32,323 nucleotides of DNA. Source: Coprobacillus sp. CAG:698. GTDB taxonomy: Bacteria > Bacillota_I > Bacilli_A > ML615J-28 > CAG-698. Below the pieces are notes generated by a model. The model had not been told where the DNA came from. It saw only the letters and a program-made list of their open reading frames with translations, and made no database searches. Each line of letters begins with the position of its first letter. The first letter of the stretch is position 1. The stretch is taken from positions 33,719 through 66,041 of the forward strand of contig HF988722.1 in assembly GCA_000431235.1 (NCBI GenBank), given 5' to 3'. Below are positions 1-7,360 of this stretch, one piece after another. The position numbers and the translations under genes are program-made.

Positions 1-506
1 TTTTTATATTTAATAAAAAGTTCTTCAATCGTCACTACTTTTAATTTATTATTAGTTAAAGTTTCTTTTTTATCACTAACATTTTCAAGGATATTTTTAT
101 ATAAACCATTGTCATATTTATATCCAAAATTTAAAGTTTCGATTTCTTCTAATAAATAATCTGAAATAAAGAAGTAATCTAAACTATTATTAATAACTTC
201 AATATCTGTAAAATCATTTAAATATAGTTTACTTGAGCAAATCAACTTTTCATCTTTTGTTAAACATAAAGGAACATATAAAACTTGTGCATCTAGTTTT
301 AAAGCTTCATCAAAAGCTAAAATAGTATTTCCAGGTCCAAAAGAATTATTACTCGTATCAACACATAAGAAAGGTTTATCATCTTTCATAAATGAGTTAT
401 GAGCACTTTTCTTACTTGGCGGTAAAACTTGCATAATTATTATGATAAGTATTAAACAAGCAATAAAAATAAGTACTCCTTTTAAAAATGTTCTTAAACG
501 TTTCAT
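1..506 (-). CDS. Membrane-anchored GDPD-like protein, likely catalytically dead (partial, 3' end outside window)
   Basis: The ORF starts at an ATG at 504-506 behind an AAAGGA ribosome binding site and runs off the left edge without a stop, giving about 168 residues. Residues 8-26 form a hydrophobic anchor. The following part aligns with the start of glycerophosphodiester phosphodiesterase domains: it keeps GNTILAFDEALKLDAQ, the LTKDEKL stretch and a later VVTIEEL segment that matches the usual TLEE motif. The family's HRG is replaced by a DTSNN stretch, the metal-binding ExD by YVP, and the HD after the TKDG strand by SS. In the family these are the metal and catalytic residues, so I infer a pseudoenzyme or a diverged binding protein. 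It lies 35 bp behind the CNNM gene on the same strand and is probably cotranscribed with it. The C-terminal half cannot be seen. Confidence 0.7.
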   Translation of the reverse strand, partial: MKRLRTFLKGVLIFIACLILIIIIMQVLPPSKKSAHNSFMKDDKPFLCVDTSNNSFGPGNTILAFDEALKLDAQVLYVPLCLTKDEKLICSSKLYLNDFTDIEVINNSLDYFFISDYLLEEIETLNFGYKYDNGLYKNILENVSDKKETLTNNKLKVVTIEELFIKYK

Positions 507-541
507 TTATAGTTCCTTTCTCAAGTATCTTGTTTATGATA

Positions 542-1798
542 TTATTCAGATTCTTTTTTTATTTCTTCTAACTTAATTTTTTCTGCTCTAACACCATCAA
601 CCTCAAGAATTGTTACTTTGTATCCAGCAAACTCGAAAGTATCATTTTCTTTTGGAAATTTATCAAGCATTTCTGTGCACCAGCCACTAACAGTTGTATA
701 TGAACATTCATATTCATCATCATCAAATTTTATAAATTCAAAGAAATCATCAATATTCATATCACCATCAATCAAATAAACACCTTCGGATTCTTTTTGT
801 GTTTCTTCTTCGACTTCATCCATTTCATCCCAAATATCACCAACAACTTCCTCTAGTAAATCTTCTAAAGTGATGATTCCTAAAGTTCCGCCAAACTCAT
901 CAACAACAATAGCGATATGAGTATGAGTTTCTCGGAAAACTTTTAAAATACTCGTTAATGATTTTGTTTTATGGACAAAAATAGGTGGGGTAATTAGAGA
1001 TTTAAAATCAAATTTCTTATTATTAATAAAATTAAGAATTAATGAACGTGTATTAACAACGCCAACTATATCATCAATAGTATCATTATAAACTAATAAT
1101 CTAGAATATTTAAAGATGTTTTCATCTTTAATGATTTTACGATAATCATCATTTATATCAAAAGCAAAAATATCTACACGAGGTGTCATGATATCATAAG
1201 CTTGTGTGTCGCGAAGATCAATAGCAGAAGCAACGAGTTCTTTTGTATCATTATCTATATAGCCTTCTTCTTCAATCGTTTCAACCATGTTTAGTAATTC
1301 TTCGTCGCTTGTGTCATCTTCTTCTTTTTTAGGAGTCCAGAATTTAGAAATCTTATCAAGAAGTTTAGTTATTAACTTAACTAATGGACCGAAGATAAAA
1401 TTACATATTTTCAAAGGACCCGTAAAAATACAAGCAAGTTTCGTACTATATAAAGGAAGAATAGTTTTTGGAAGGATTTCACCAAATAGCAAAAGAATTC
1501 CTGTAACTATAAAACCTGCGTATAAAGCACCATTTTTTTCAAACAAATCAACAAATAAAACTGTAGCAAATGATGAAGCAGCAATATTAACTAAATTATT
1601 TCCAATCAAAATAACAGATATTAATGACGGATAATTCATAGCCATTTTGTAAGCTTCTAAGGCCTTTTTATTGCCATTTTCACCAATTTTTTTAAGTTTT
1701 AATTTATTGCACTGAGCATAAATTGTTTCTGATCCTGAGAAGAACGCTGAAAGAGAAACAAGGACAACTAAGAGGATAGTAATAAATGTCTTATCCAT
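542..1798 (-). CDS. CNNM/CorC (DUF21-CBS-HlyC) family membrane protein
   Basis: The product is 418 aa. An N-terminal DUF21 transmembrane domain (about residues 1-150, with FFSGSETI and the PSLISVILIGNNLVN stretch) is followed by a CBS-pair region (about 190-330, including the signature TPRVDIFAFD and DEFGGTLGIITLEDLLEE) and a C-terminal CorC_HlyC domain (about 345-415). This is the full layout of the hemolysin-C/YfjD/MpfA family, whose members are linked to Mg2+ or Co2+ export and resistance; transport is inferred from the family. The ATG at 1796-1798 has a strong AGGAGG site (minus-strand AGGAGGTAAAAATG) inside the end of the upstream paralogue, and the two genes overlap by 8 bp, so they are very likely translated from one message. 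The GDPD-like gene follows 35 bp downstream. Confidence 0.9.
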   Translation of the reverse strand: MDKTFITILLVVLVSLSAFFSGSETIYAQCNKLKLKKIGENGNKKALEAYKMAMNYPSLISVILIGNNLVNIAASSFATVLFVDLFEKNGALYAGFIVTGILLLFGEILPKTILPLYSTKLACIFTGPLKICNFIFGPLVKLITKLLDKISKFWTPKKEEDDTSDEELLNMVETIEEEGYIDNDTKELVASAIDLRDTQAYDIMTPRVDIFAFDINDDYRKIIKDENIFKYSRLLVYNDTIDDIVGVVNTRSLILNFINNKKFDFKSLITPPIFVHKTKSLTSILKVFRETHTHIAIVVDEFGGTLGIITLEDLLEEVVGDIWDEMDEVEEETQKESEGVYLIDGDMNIDDFFEFIKFDDDEYECSYTTVSGWCTEMLDKFPKENDTFEFAGYKVTILEVDGVRAEKIKLEEIKKESE

Positions 1799-2813
1799 TT
1801 TTACCTCCTAAATCTGATGTTCCCTTCTCATCAATATCTTTTACAAGTTCTTCAAGGACATCTTTCATTGTAATCATACCAATAGTTTTTCCTTTTTCTT
1901 TTACAATGGCAATGTGAGTCTTATGCTCTTTAAAACCATTAAACATATCATCGAGTTTAATTTTAGGATCAACTTCATAGCATGGCATCAAATGATCAAT
2001 TGCTTTAATTTTATTGTTATGCCAATATTCTTTTAAGAATGTTCGCACATGTAAAATACCAATTATATTATCAATACTTCCCTTATAAACCGGAATTCTA
2101 GAAAAACTAGATTCTTGGAAAAATTTAAGTAAGTATTTATTATTACATTTATCTATATCAAGAGCCACTATTTTATCTCTTTTTGTTAAGACATCATTTA
2201 CAATTATATCTCCAAAATCAACAGCAGCAATGATTATTTCACTTTCTTCTTCATCGATAATTCCATCTTCGCTCTTCTTGCCTACGACATTTTGAAAATC
2301 ATCATCAGTAAATTCTTCACCTTTTTCTTTTTTAAATATTTTACGAATAACAAATATTAATCCCATAAATATTAATGAAATTGGCAAGAAAATTATCATC
2401 AAAAAGATAATGATAAAAGAAATGTTTACTGCAAACTTATCAGCATTTGCCTTTCCAATGTTTTTTGGTAATAATTCACCAAAAATAAAAACTATAATTG
2501 TAGTAACGATAGTAGTAATAATTGTACCTAAACTTTCATTGCCACCAACCATTTCAACAACAATCAATGTTGTAATAATACTACACGCAACATTAACAAC
2601 ATTATTACCAATTAGAATTGCTATTGTAGCATTATCATACTTGTCAAGTATAAAAGAAGCAAGTTTTGCTCTTTTATTACCATCATCAGCCCAAACCTTA
2701 ATTTTGTATCGATTGCAATTCAAATAAGCAGCTTCACTACTTGAAAAGAATGCACTCAAGAACAAAAGTCCTATAATTATTAAATAGGGCAGTGGGGAGC
2801 TCGGGTCAGTCAT
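1791..2813 (-). CDS. CNNM/CorC-like paralogue lacking the C-terminal HlyC domain
   Basis: This 340-aa protein is a paralogue of the next gene. It has the DUF21 membrane region (FFSSSEAAYLNCNRYK, then AILIGNNVVNVA) and the CBS pair (TKRDKIVALDID; KTIGMITMKDVLEELVKDID), but stops just after the CBS region, about 80 residues shorter, with no CorC_HlyC domain. The end reads cleanly into a stop that overlaps the next start, so this looks like a stable domain loss rather than a frameshift. The ATG at 2813 is preceded by AAAGGAGATG, and a promoter lies at 2843-2871. The tandem, overlapping arrangement suggests the two products act together, perhaps as a heterodimer; that is inference. It is the first gene of the operon 2813 to 1. 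Confidence 0.87.
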   Translation of the reverse strand: MTDPSSPLPYLIIIGLLFLSAFFSSSEAAYLNCNRYKIKVWADDGNKRAKLASFILDKYDNATIAILIGNNVVNVACSIITTLIVVEMVGGNESLGTIITTIVTTIIVFIFGELLPKNIGKANADKFAVNISFIIIFLMIIFLPISLIFMGLIFVIRKIFKKEKGEEFTDDDFQNVVGKKSEDGIIDEEESEIIIAAVDFGDIIVNDVLTKRDKIVALDIDKCNNKYLLKFFQESSFSRIPVYKGSIDNIIGILHVRTFLKEYWHNNKIKAIDHLMPCYEVDPKIKLDDMFNGFKEHKTHIAIVKEKGKTIGMITMKDVLEELVKDIDEKGTSDLGGKNG

Positions 2814-2842
2814 AATTTATTCATCTCCTTTTCATTCCTATC

Positions 2843-2871
2843 ATTATACCAAATTTTCCCTAATCTTTCAA
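2843..2871 (-). promoter_or_regulatory. Sigma-A-type promoter for the CNNM operon
   Basis: On the minus strand a -35 TTGAAA (2866-2871) and a -10 TATAAT (2843-2848) are separated by exactly 17 bp. The start codon at 2813 follows about 30 bp downstream with an AAGGAG site between. Confidence 0.8.
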
Positions 2872-2955
2872 TAGATTTTTATAATTTCCCATAACTAATT
2901 AGACATTTATCACACTTTCTTTTATAGATTATAATTTATATACTTGTTAGGTAAT

Positions 2956-2998
2956 ATAAAAAACTCCTTATCGACTACAAAAGTCATTACAAGGAGTT
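2956..2998 (-). terminator. Rho-independent terminator after the BamE-like gene
   Basis: AACTCCTT (2962-2969) pairs with AAGGAGTT (2991-2998), with a further GACT/AGTC pairing inside the loop. Read on the minus strand the stem runs directly into a T tract at 2956-2963. It lies about 30 bp after the stop of the gene at 3030. Confidence 0.82.
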
Positions 2999-3029
2999 CT
3001 ATTTGCTGATATAATTACTATATTAATTA

Positions 3030-3425
3030 TTATAAAGGGTCATCTTTATCGCATACATAATATTTTCTTAGAAACCAATAATCATAATTGATTTCATGTT
3101 CATCTCCAATGATATCATGTTCCCAAATAGTTCTTAATGTTTGACCATTTGATAAATCAAATTCACAAATTAGGGCACCAGAGCCAACATCTCTTTGTGG
3201 TTTCCCAATCAAATCAACAACCTCCTGAAACTCCATACCAACTTTAATTTTCTCAACCTCTTTTAAACTTGGCAAATTTAGTTTCTTCGTATCGAAGAAT
3301 GTCAAAGGATCATCTCTATCAAAGGAATTATCTCTTTTCATTAAGTTATGTGATAATATAACTATACCAACAATCATTAATATAATAATCACTATAACAG
3401 CAATTGTAACTTTTTTATTTTTCAT
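3030..3425 (-). CDS. Membrane-anchored BamE/SmpA-like small protein
   Basis: The product is 131 aa with one N-terminal membrane anchor (residues 7-25, almost all I, V, L, M) and no lipobox cysteine. The rest is extracytoplasmic. Residues 50-95 carry a pattern typical of SmpA/OmlA (BamE-like) folds: LKEVEKIKVGMEFQEVVDLI, then GKPQRDVGSG and a strand-rich segment. In Firmicutes such domains occur in small secreted proteins of mostly unknown role. The ATG at 3425 follows a GAGGTG site. It lies 84 bp downstream of the lipoprotein gene at 3510 on the same strand with no clear terminator between, so readthrough from the exported CHAT protein unit is possible. Function is not assigned. Confidence 0.72.
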   Translation of the reverse strand: MKNKKVTIAVIVIIILMIVGIVILSHNLMKRDNSFDRDDPLTFFDTKKLNLPSLKEVEKIKVGMEFQEVVDLIGKPQRDVGSGALICEFDLSNGQTLRTIWEHDIIGDEHEINYDYWFLRKYYVCDKDDPL

Positions 3426-3509
3426 TTAATCACCTCGTATTTATATGGGTAGTTAAATCAAATAGAATTGTATAATAAGTAATAGTTAAATAGCAAATCA
3501 ATTTTTAAA

Positions 3510-4388
3510 TTAATCAATATAACTTATTAAACGCACTCCAGTTACTCCATTACCACCTTTTAATTTTACAGTTACAAAAGAACCCGTTAGAATTGCTATT
3601 TTCCCTTCAGGAGTCACAACGATGAATTGCTTATCTATTTTTTGGTCTATATAATAAGATCCATTTTTAATAAATTGCTTTTTTATTTTATTTTTTGCAG
3701 CAGCAGTTATCTCGTCAATTGAGAAATCAATTTTATCAAAATTATCAAACACACCTATATCGCCCATTATAAAAGACGCTAAATTGCCTTTTGAAGTAAT
3801 CCTAATTGTCATATAATCAGATGAATTTACACCATTAATCTTTTTAAAAAATGTCATATAATAATAAGTAGTATAGTATTTTTTTCCATCTTTTTCTCTT
3901 TCATCAACAAAAGGATCCCTAAGCATTAATTCATAATCATCAAGTTTTATAAAATCTTTTGCTATTTCTTTGGCATATTCTATAGCATATTCTTGAGGAT
4001 TTTCGATATCATCTTTATATGTCTCAGTATCAAAGAAATCTGATTTCATCAAATTTAATAATACTAATTGATCAGTGTTTTCTTTAAAAGAAAAATGTAT
4101 GCCATCTGATGTTTTATAGTTATCAAATGAATATGAATATCCAAGCATCATTTCCGAATTTATATATTCACCATTATAAACATTGCCTTTATAAGTTAAT
4201 TTTTTCTCAAAAATAGCCTCTTTGTTTTCAAACCAATTTAAGTTCCAAACTTTTCTTTCAATATCAAGTGAGCTATCATTATTTGTAGTATCTATTATAT
4301 AAATGTTTTTTTCTTGTTTATTCTCACATCCTACCAATATAATTAAACAAATAAATAGAATTATAAAGGTTAATAATTTAATTTTCAT
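3510..4388 (-). CDS. Putative lipoprotein of unknown function
   Basis: The product is 292 aa. The N-terminus has a hydrophobic stretch and a clear lipobox (ILVGC, Cys20), so the protein should be anchored on the outer face of the membrane. The middle (about residues 130-240) alternates strands and helices and has the segment YYMTFFKKINGVNSSD followed by TSKGNLASF, which resembles the PepSY/YcdB type of small extracytoplasmic domain; this similarity is weak. The ATG follows AGGAGG with 9 bp spacing and sits 13 bp after the stop of the exported CHAT protein gene, so the two are almost certainly one operon. A role as partner, inhibitor or tether of that protein is a guess from position only. Confidence 0.75.
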   Translation of the reverse strand: MKIKLLTFIILFICLIILVGCENKQEKNIYIIDTTNNDSSLDIERKVWNLNWFENKEAIFEKKLTYKGNVYNGEYINSEMMLGYSYSFDNYKTSDGIHFSFKENTDQLVLLNLMKSDFFDTETYKDDIENPQEYAIEYAKEIAKDFIKLDDYELMLRDPFVDEREKDGKKYYTTYYYMTFFKKINGVNSSDYMTIRITSKGNLASFIMGDIGVFDNFDKIDFSIDEITAAAKNKIKKQFIKNGSYYIDQKIDKQFIVVTPEGKIAILTGSFVTVKLKGGNGVTGVRLISYID

Positions 4389-4401
4389 TTCAGTTTACCT
4401 C

Positions 4402-6909
4402 CTAATTAATATAATTATTTTCATTTCCACCAATGACAGCTATTAAAGACATATCTTGAATATAATTAGCGTAATCTATAAGCATTATTGCATCTTTAAC
4501 TGAACAACCCTCTACCATAGTTTTTCTTGCAAAGTCTGGTACTAATTTATTACAATCATCAACATATGTAATTTCTTTAAAGCCAACAACAGTTTCCACA
4601 CCACAACATATCAGTCTTTCAACTATATTTATAGGTGAGTTCGTATCAACCCTTGTTTGGCTATACCCACCTAAACCAGTTTCACATGTCAATAGAAAAA
4701 CTAATTCTAAATTTGATAAATTTACAGATGCTAATTCAGACGATTCTAAATATCCACTTCCAGTAAGTATACCATTTTGAAATCCATGCGTATGAATAAA
4801 CAACAACGAGCAAGATTTAAAATAATGAATCATTAACTCATCAGTACATGACGAGTAAAAATTCGATAAAATATCGCTAGTTCTTTCAGCACTGATAATG
4901 TTTTTTGTTTCATTAAAATACTCATTTCTAGGAATGCTTCGTTCTTTATAAGCAAGCAATCTTACTTCAGTTTGAATATTTTCTATTATCCATTCATCTT
5001 TATAATAACTATTGTCATCATATTCTCTTTGTTCAACATTTCTTCCGTTACCACCTATTCCATCTCCAGCACACATAACCCTATTTGTTGTATATGGTTC
5101 AGATGAACGCGCTTTAATTATATACATTCCATTAGTCGATGTCTGAACACTCCATTGCTGTCTATGACTTCCATTATATGTTTGTTGAACCAATGCATCA
5201 TTACTACTGTTTTCGTTTCCACTTTCCACAGCTATAACTTTACCACTTTTATATGATACTATCTTATAATATCCATTATGTAGATATACAAAATTCCATT
5301 TTTGGAAGTTAACACCTGTCCCAGTCCATAGTTCTAAAATTGCTCCTTCTGTATTATAATCGTTGCCTGAATCTCCATCATCTACTTGTACATACTTATC
5401 CAACTCACCATTCTTAATAAAATAAGTTCCATCCTTAATTATTAAATCACCTATAGTATAGTTTATAGTTAGTACACTACGTTCTGAATTACTTTCCCAC
5501 GTTTTTAAAATAACTGAATTTTCATTTCCATTAACATATTTAACTGCTATCCCTTTATTTTCTTTTTCACCAGAGTACCATTCTTTAGCTAAATCAGTCA
5601 CCCTAAAATTAACATATGATGGACTACTACTTGTTGCAGTAGCACGAGCAATTGCAATTGATAGTTTACTTTGTGAAACAAGCGGTTTATTGTTCCAATT
5701 TACACCATACTCAGTCCAACTACCTGTAATTTCATAAGCACCTAAATTAATAAAATTTATGCTATTTTCAGTAAAATAATATGGTATTCTCATATATGCA
5801 GTATTAATTGTTGATCCTGCTGGAATAGATGGTTTATTTATTTTAATTAAACCATAATCTGTATTATTTTTAGAAACTATCATTTTTGGCGATGTGCCAT
5901 AATTTGTTGTAGGGGTAGATGATGATACATATGAATCATATGATACATTATTTTCTACACTACCTGTAGACAATGCACTTGCAACAAAAACCATTTGTCT
6001 AAATTGTGATTGGTTTGATACTGTGATGCCATTAATAACTTCATTATGATTTTTGAATAATTCTTTTGATAAAGAAATTTTATATTCATTTCTATCAACT
6101 TTGTTGAAATCACATAACGATTCGCTAGTTAGATTTGTATCTTTAGTAAATTCAAAGGGCATTAAAATCTCATATTCTAAATTATTAGTTTTAGAATTAT
6201 AAAATTTTAGATATTTATCTTCTTTTTTTATTTCAAAGTTTTGAGTTTCAAGAAAGAAATTCATATCTTGTTCATTAAATTTTAGTGTATCAATATCAAG
6301 ATTTACAATTATTGTAGTTGAATCCAATATAAACTCTACATCTAATCCATCGCATAAATTATAATATTTAATTTTTGAATTTATATTAATTTTTGAAAGT
6401 TCATCAAAATCATCTCTGTTTTTTAAAATTTCGTCATAAATTCCATTGGTAACTTCGATGCGTGCATTTCCATTTAATTGATTTAAAAATGATAATGAAA
6501 TTTTATCATCATAATTAAAAAATGGTATGTTTGAATTAGCTCTTCTAGAAAATGATGTAAATCCATCATTCGTGATGTATATATCATTTTCTAATATTAA
6601 TGTATTATTGATATCAATCCACTTATCATTATCTAATCTATGAACTGGTTTATTGTATGAAACACCTCTATAGGTACCATCCTGCAATCTAAAATGCTTT
6701 ACATTTTCTTCTCTCAGTGTTTCTATTTCAAATTCATTGAATTCTTTTTCTTTTGTTTTTATTTCGTTTAAATAATTATTTTCTTTCACATTTTGTTTAT
6801 CATTAACTTCTTCGGCTATAACTGCTGCTTTTGTAGTTATAGAAAAAACGCACAAGAAAAGCATAAAAATTTGTATTATTAAAAGTATTGATTTAGTTTT
6901 TTTCTTCAT
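4402..6909 (-). CDS. Exported DNRLRE - ricin lectin - CHAT (caspase-like) protein
   Basis: The product is 835 aa. Residues 1-30 form a Sec signal peptide (basic start, hydrophobic core, TKAAV). Residues 65-105 carry a segment (VKHFRLQDGTYRGVSYNKPV, then WIDINNTL) that is standard at the front of Firmicute DNRLRE/RHS-type surface proteins. A DNRLRE domain follows at about 322-487, with NYGTSPKMIVS and TEYGVNWNNKP. A ricin-type beta-trefoil spans about 490-645, with QxW-like sites ending at W538 (FQKW), W586 (RQQW) and W640 (KDEW). The last 185 residues look like a CHAT peptidase: LLFIHTHGFQNG supplies His708, LVFLLTCETGLGG supplies Cys742, and a VETVVGF strand follows. RHS repeats, usual after such N-termini, are absent. 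I infer a lectin-targeted cysteine peptidase at or outside the cell surface. A lipoprotein gene follows 13 bp later. CHAT assignment rests on motifs and spacing. Confidence 0.78.
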   Translation of the reverse strand: MKKKTKSILLIIQIFMLFLCVFSITTKAAVIAEEVNDKQNVKENNYLNEIKTKEKEFNEFEIETLREENVKHFRLQDGTYRGVSYNKPVHRLDNDKWIDINNTLILENDIYITNDGFTSFSRRANSNIPFFNYDDKISLSFLNQLNGNARIEVTNGIYDEILKNRDDFDELSKININSKIKYYNLCDGLDVEFILDSTTIIVNLDIDTLKFNEQDMNFFLETQNFEIKKEDKYLKFYNSKTNNLEYEILMPFEFTKDTNLTSESLCDFNKVDRNEYKISLSKELFKNHNEVINGITVSNQSQFRQMVFVASALSTGSVENNVSYDSYVSSSTPTTNYGTSPKMIVSKNNTDYGLIKINKPSIPAGSTINTAYMRIPYYFTENSINFINLGAYEITGSWTEYGVNWNNKPLVSQSKLSIAIARATATSSSPSYVNFRVTDLAKEWYSGEKENKGIAVKYVNGNENSVILKTWESNSERSVLTINYTIGDLIIKDGTYFIKNGELDKYVQVDDGDSGNDYNTEGAILELWTGTGVNFQKWNFVYLHNGYYKIVSYKSGKVIAVESGNENSSNDALVQQTYNGSHRQQWSVQTSTNGMYIIKARSSEPYTTNRVMCAGDGIGGNGRNVEQREYDDNSYYKDEWIIENIQTEVRLLAYKERSIPRNEYFNETKNIISAERTSDILSNFYSSCTDELMIHYFKSCSLLFIHTHGFQNGILTGSGYLESSELASVNLSNLELVFLLTCETGLGGYSQTRVDTNSPINIVERLICCGVETVVGFKEITYVDDCNKLVPDFARKTMVEGCSVKDAIMLIDYANYIQDMSLIAVIGGNENNYIN

Positions 6910-7047
6910 TTTTGCTAGATTTTCCCTTTCATTAATTTTTATTATTTTTTATTTATATATTTCATAAATAAAAATTCTAATCACAGACACAACATTTATA
7001 ATTAAGATATGATATAATAATAAAAACAAAGCTCTCAATTATTTATT

Positions 7048-7102
7048 AAAAACTATTTTCTTTGGCCACAAAATATTATTAAGATCTTGTGGCCAAAAGA
7101 AA
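7048..7102 (-). terminator. Long hairpin with T tract inside the end of the 28-codon ORF
   Basis: The arms at 7084-7102 and 7057-7074 pair around GGCCACAA/TTGTGGCC for about 17 bp with one bulge and one G-U pair; the loop is 9 nt. On the minus strand TTTTT follows at 7048-7052. A competing shorter hairpin (AAAAGAA 7095-7101 with TTCTTTT 7112-7118) uses the same 5' arm, so the two folds exclude each other. Confidence 0.6.
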
Positions 7103-7139
7103 TTCTGATAATTCTTTTCAAAAATAAATAAATTTTCAT
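7053..7139 (-). CDS. 28-codon ORF, candidate leader peptide or small membrane-active peptide
   Basis: On the minus strand GGAGG (7147-7151) sits 7 bp before an ATG (7137-7139) that opens 28 codons ending in TAG at 7053-7055. The peptide starts MKIYLFLKRIIRISFGHK and is hydrophobic and basic. The 3' half of the ORF is a long hairpin (7057-7102) followed by five T. A tandem promoter lies upstream at 7275-7314 and the exported CHAT protein gene begins 144 bp downstream. This fits a leader peptide whose translation affects a terminator, or a stand-alone small peptide gene. The ribosome binding site is the best evidence that it is translated; nothing about its function is proved. Confidence 0.5.
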   Translation of the reverse strand: MKIYLFLKRIIRISFGHKILIIFCGQRK

Positions 7140-7187
7140 TCCATTACCTCCATTGTTTCATATAACTATATATAACTAAAAATGCGC

Positions 7188-7212
7188 AAAAAGCCCCCTT
7201 TCCAAGAGAGCT
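7188..7212 (-). terminator. Leader hairpin with short U tract (possible attenuator)
   Basis: In the minus-strand RNA AGCUCUCUU (7212-7204) pairs with AAGGGGGCU (7200-7192) over a 3-nt loop, using three G-U pairs, and is followed by UUUU. The G-U pairs mean the fold works only in this orientation. It lies between the tandem promoters and the 28-codon ORF, so it could end transcription early. Confidence 0.55.
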
Positions 7213-7234
7213 GTTTTCACGTGTTTATTTATAT

Positions 7235-7268
7235 TTTCTTAAGATTGTTCCTACAGCAGTCTTAGAAA
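7235..7268 (-). other. First stem-loop of the leader RNA
   Basis: TTTCTAAGA (7268-7260 on the minus strand) pairs with TCTTAAGAAA (7244-7235), with one bulge and a 15-nt loop. The loop contains GCTGT, complementary to the ACAGC that overlaps the 5' arm of the next hairpin. A loop-to-hairpin contact of this kind would compete with that terminator-like fold. Confidence 0.4.
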
Positions 7269-7274
7269 TGTACT

Positions 7275-7314
7275 ATTATACCTATATTATATAATATATG
7301 CAATTATTATGCAA
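7275..7314 (-). promoter_or_regulatory. Two overlapping promoters reading toward the exported CHAT protein gene
   Basis: On the minus strand a TTGCAT (7309-7314) is 17 bp from a TATAAT (7286-7291), and a second TTGCAT (7298-7303) is 17 bp from a second TATAAT (7275-7280). The -35 boxes are weak but both -10 boxes are exact. They lie directly after the terminator of the HTH gene, so the leader region is an independent transcription unit. Confidence 0.7.
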
Positions 7315-7322
7315 GTATTTAT

Positions 7323-7352
7323 TTAAAAAACTCTTCCTTTCATAGAAGAGTT
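7323..7352 (-). terminator. Rho-independent terminator of the HTH operon
   Basis: AACTCTTC (7329-7336) pairs with GAAGAGTT (7345-7352) over an 8-nt loop. On the minus strand the stem runs into TTTTTT. It lies 9 bp after the stop at 7361. Confidence 0.85.
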
Positions 7353-7360
7353 AATTATAG

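Noticed and set aside
1287..1634. Plus-strand ORF of 115 codons opposite the CNNM gene
   Set aside because: It lies wholly inside a well-supported gene on the other strand, has no ribosome site and no recognisable domain; the same applies to other antisense ORFs, for example at 2410-2727, 12537-12734, 15358-15564 and 29699-29962.
7188..7268. A known riboswitch class in the leader
   Set aside because: I could not match the loops to any class I know; I report only the stems and the possible switching.
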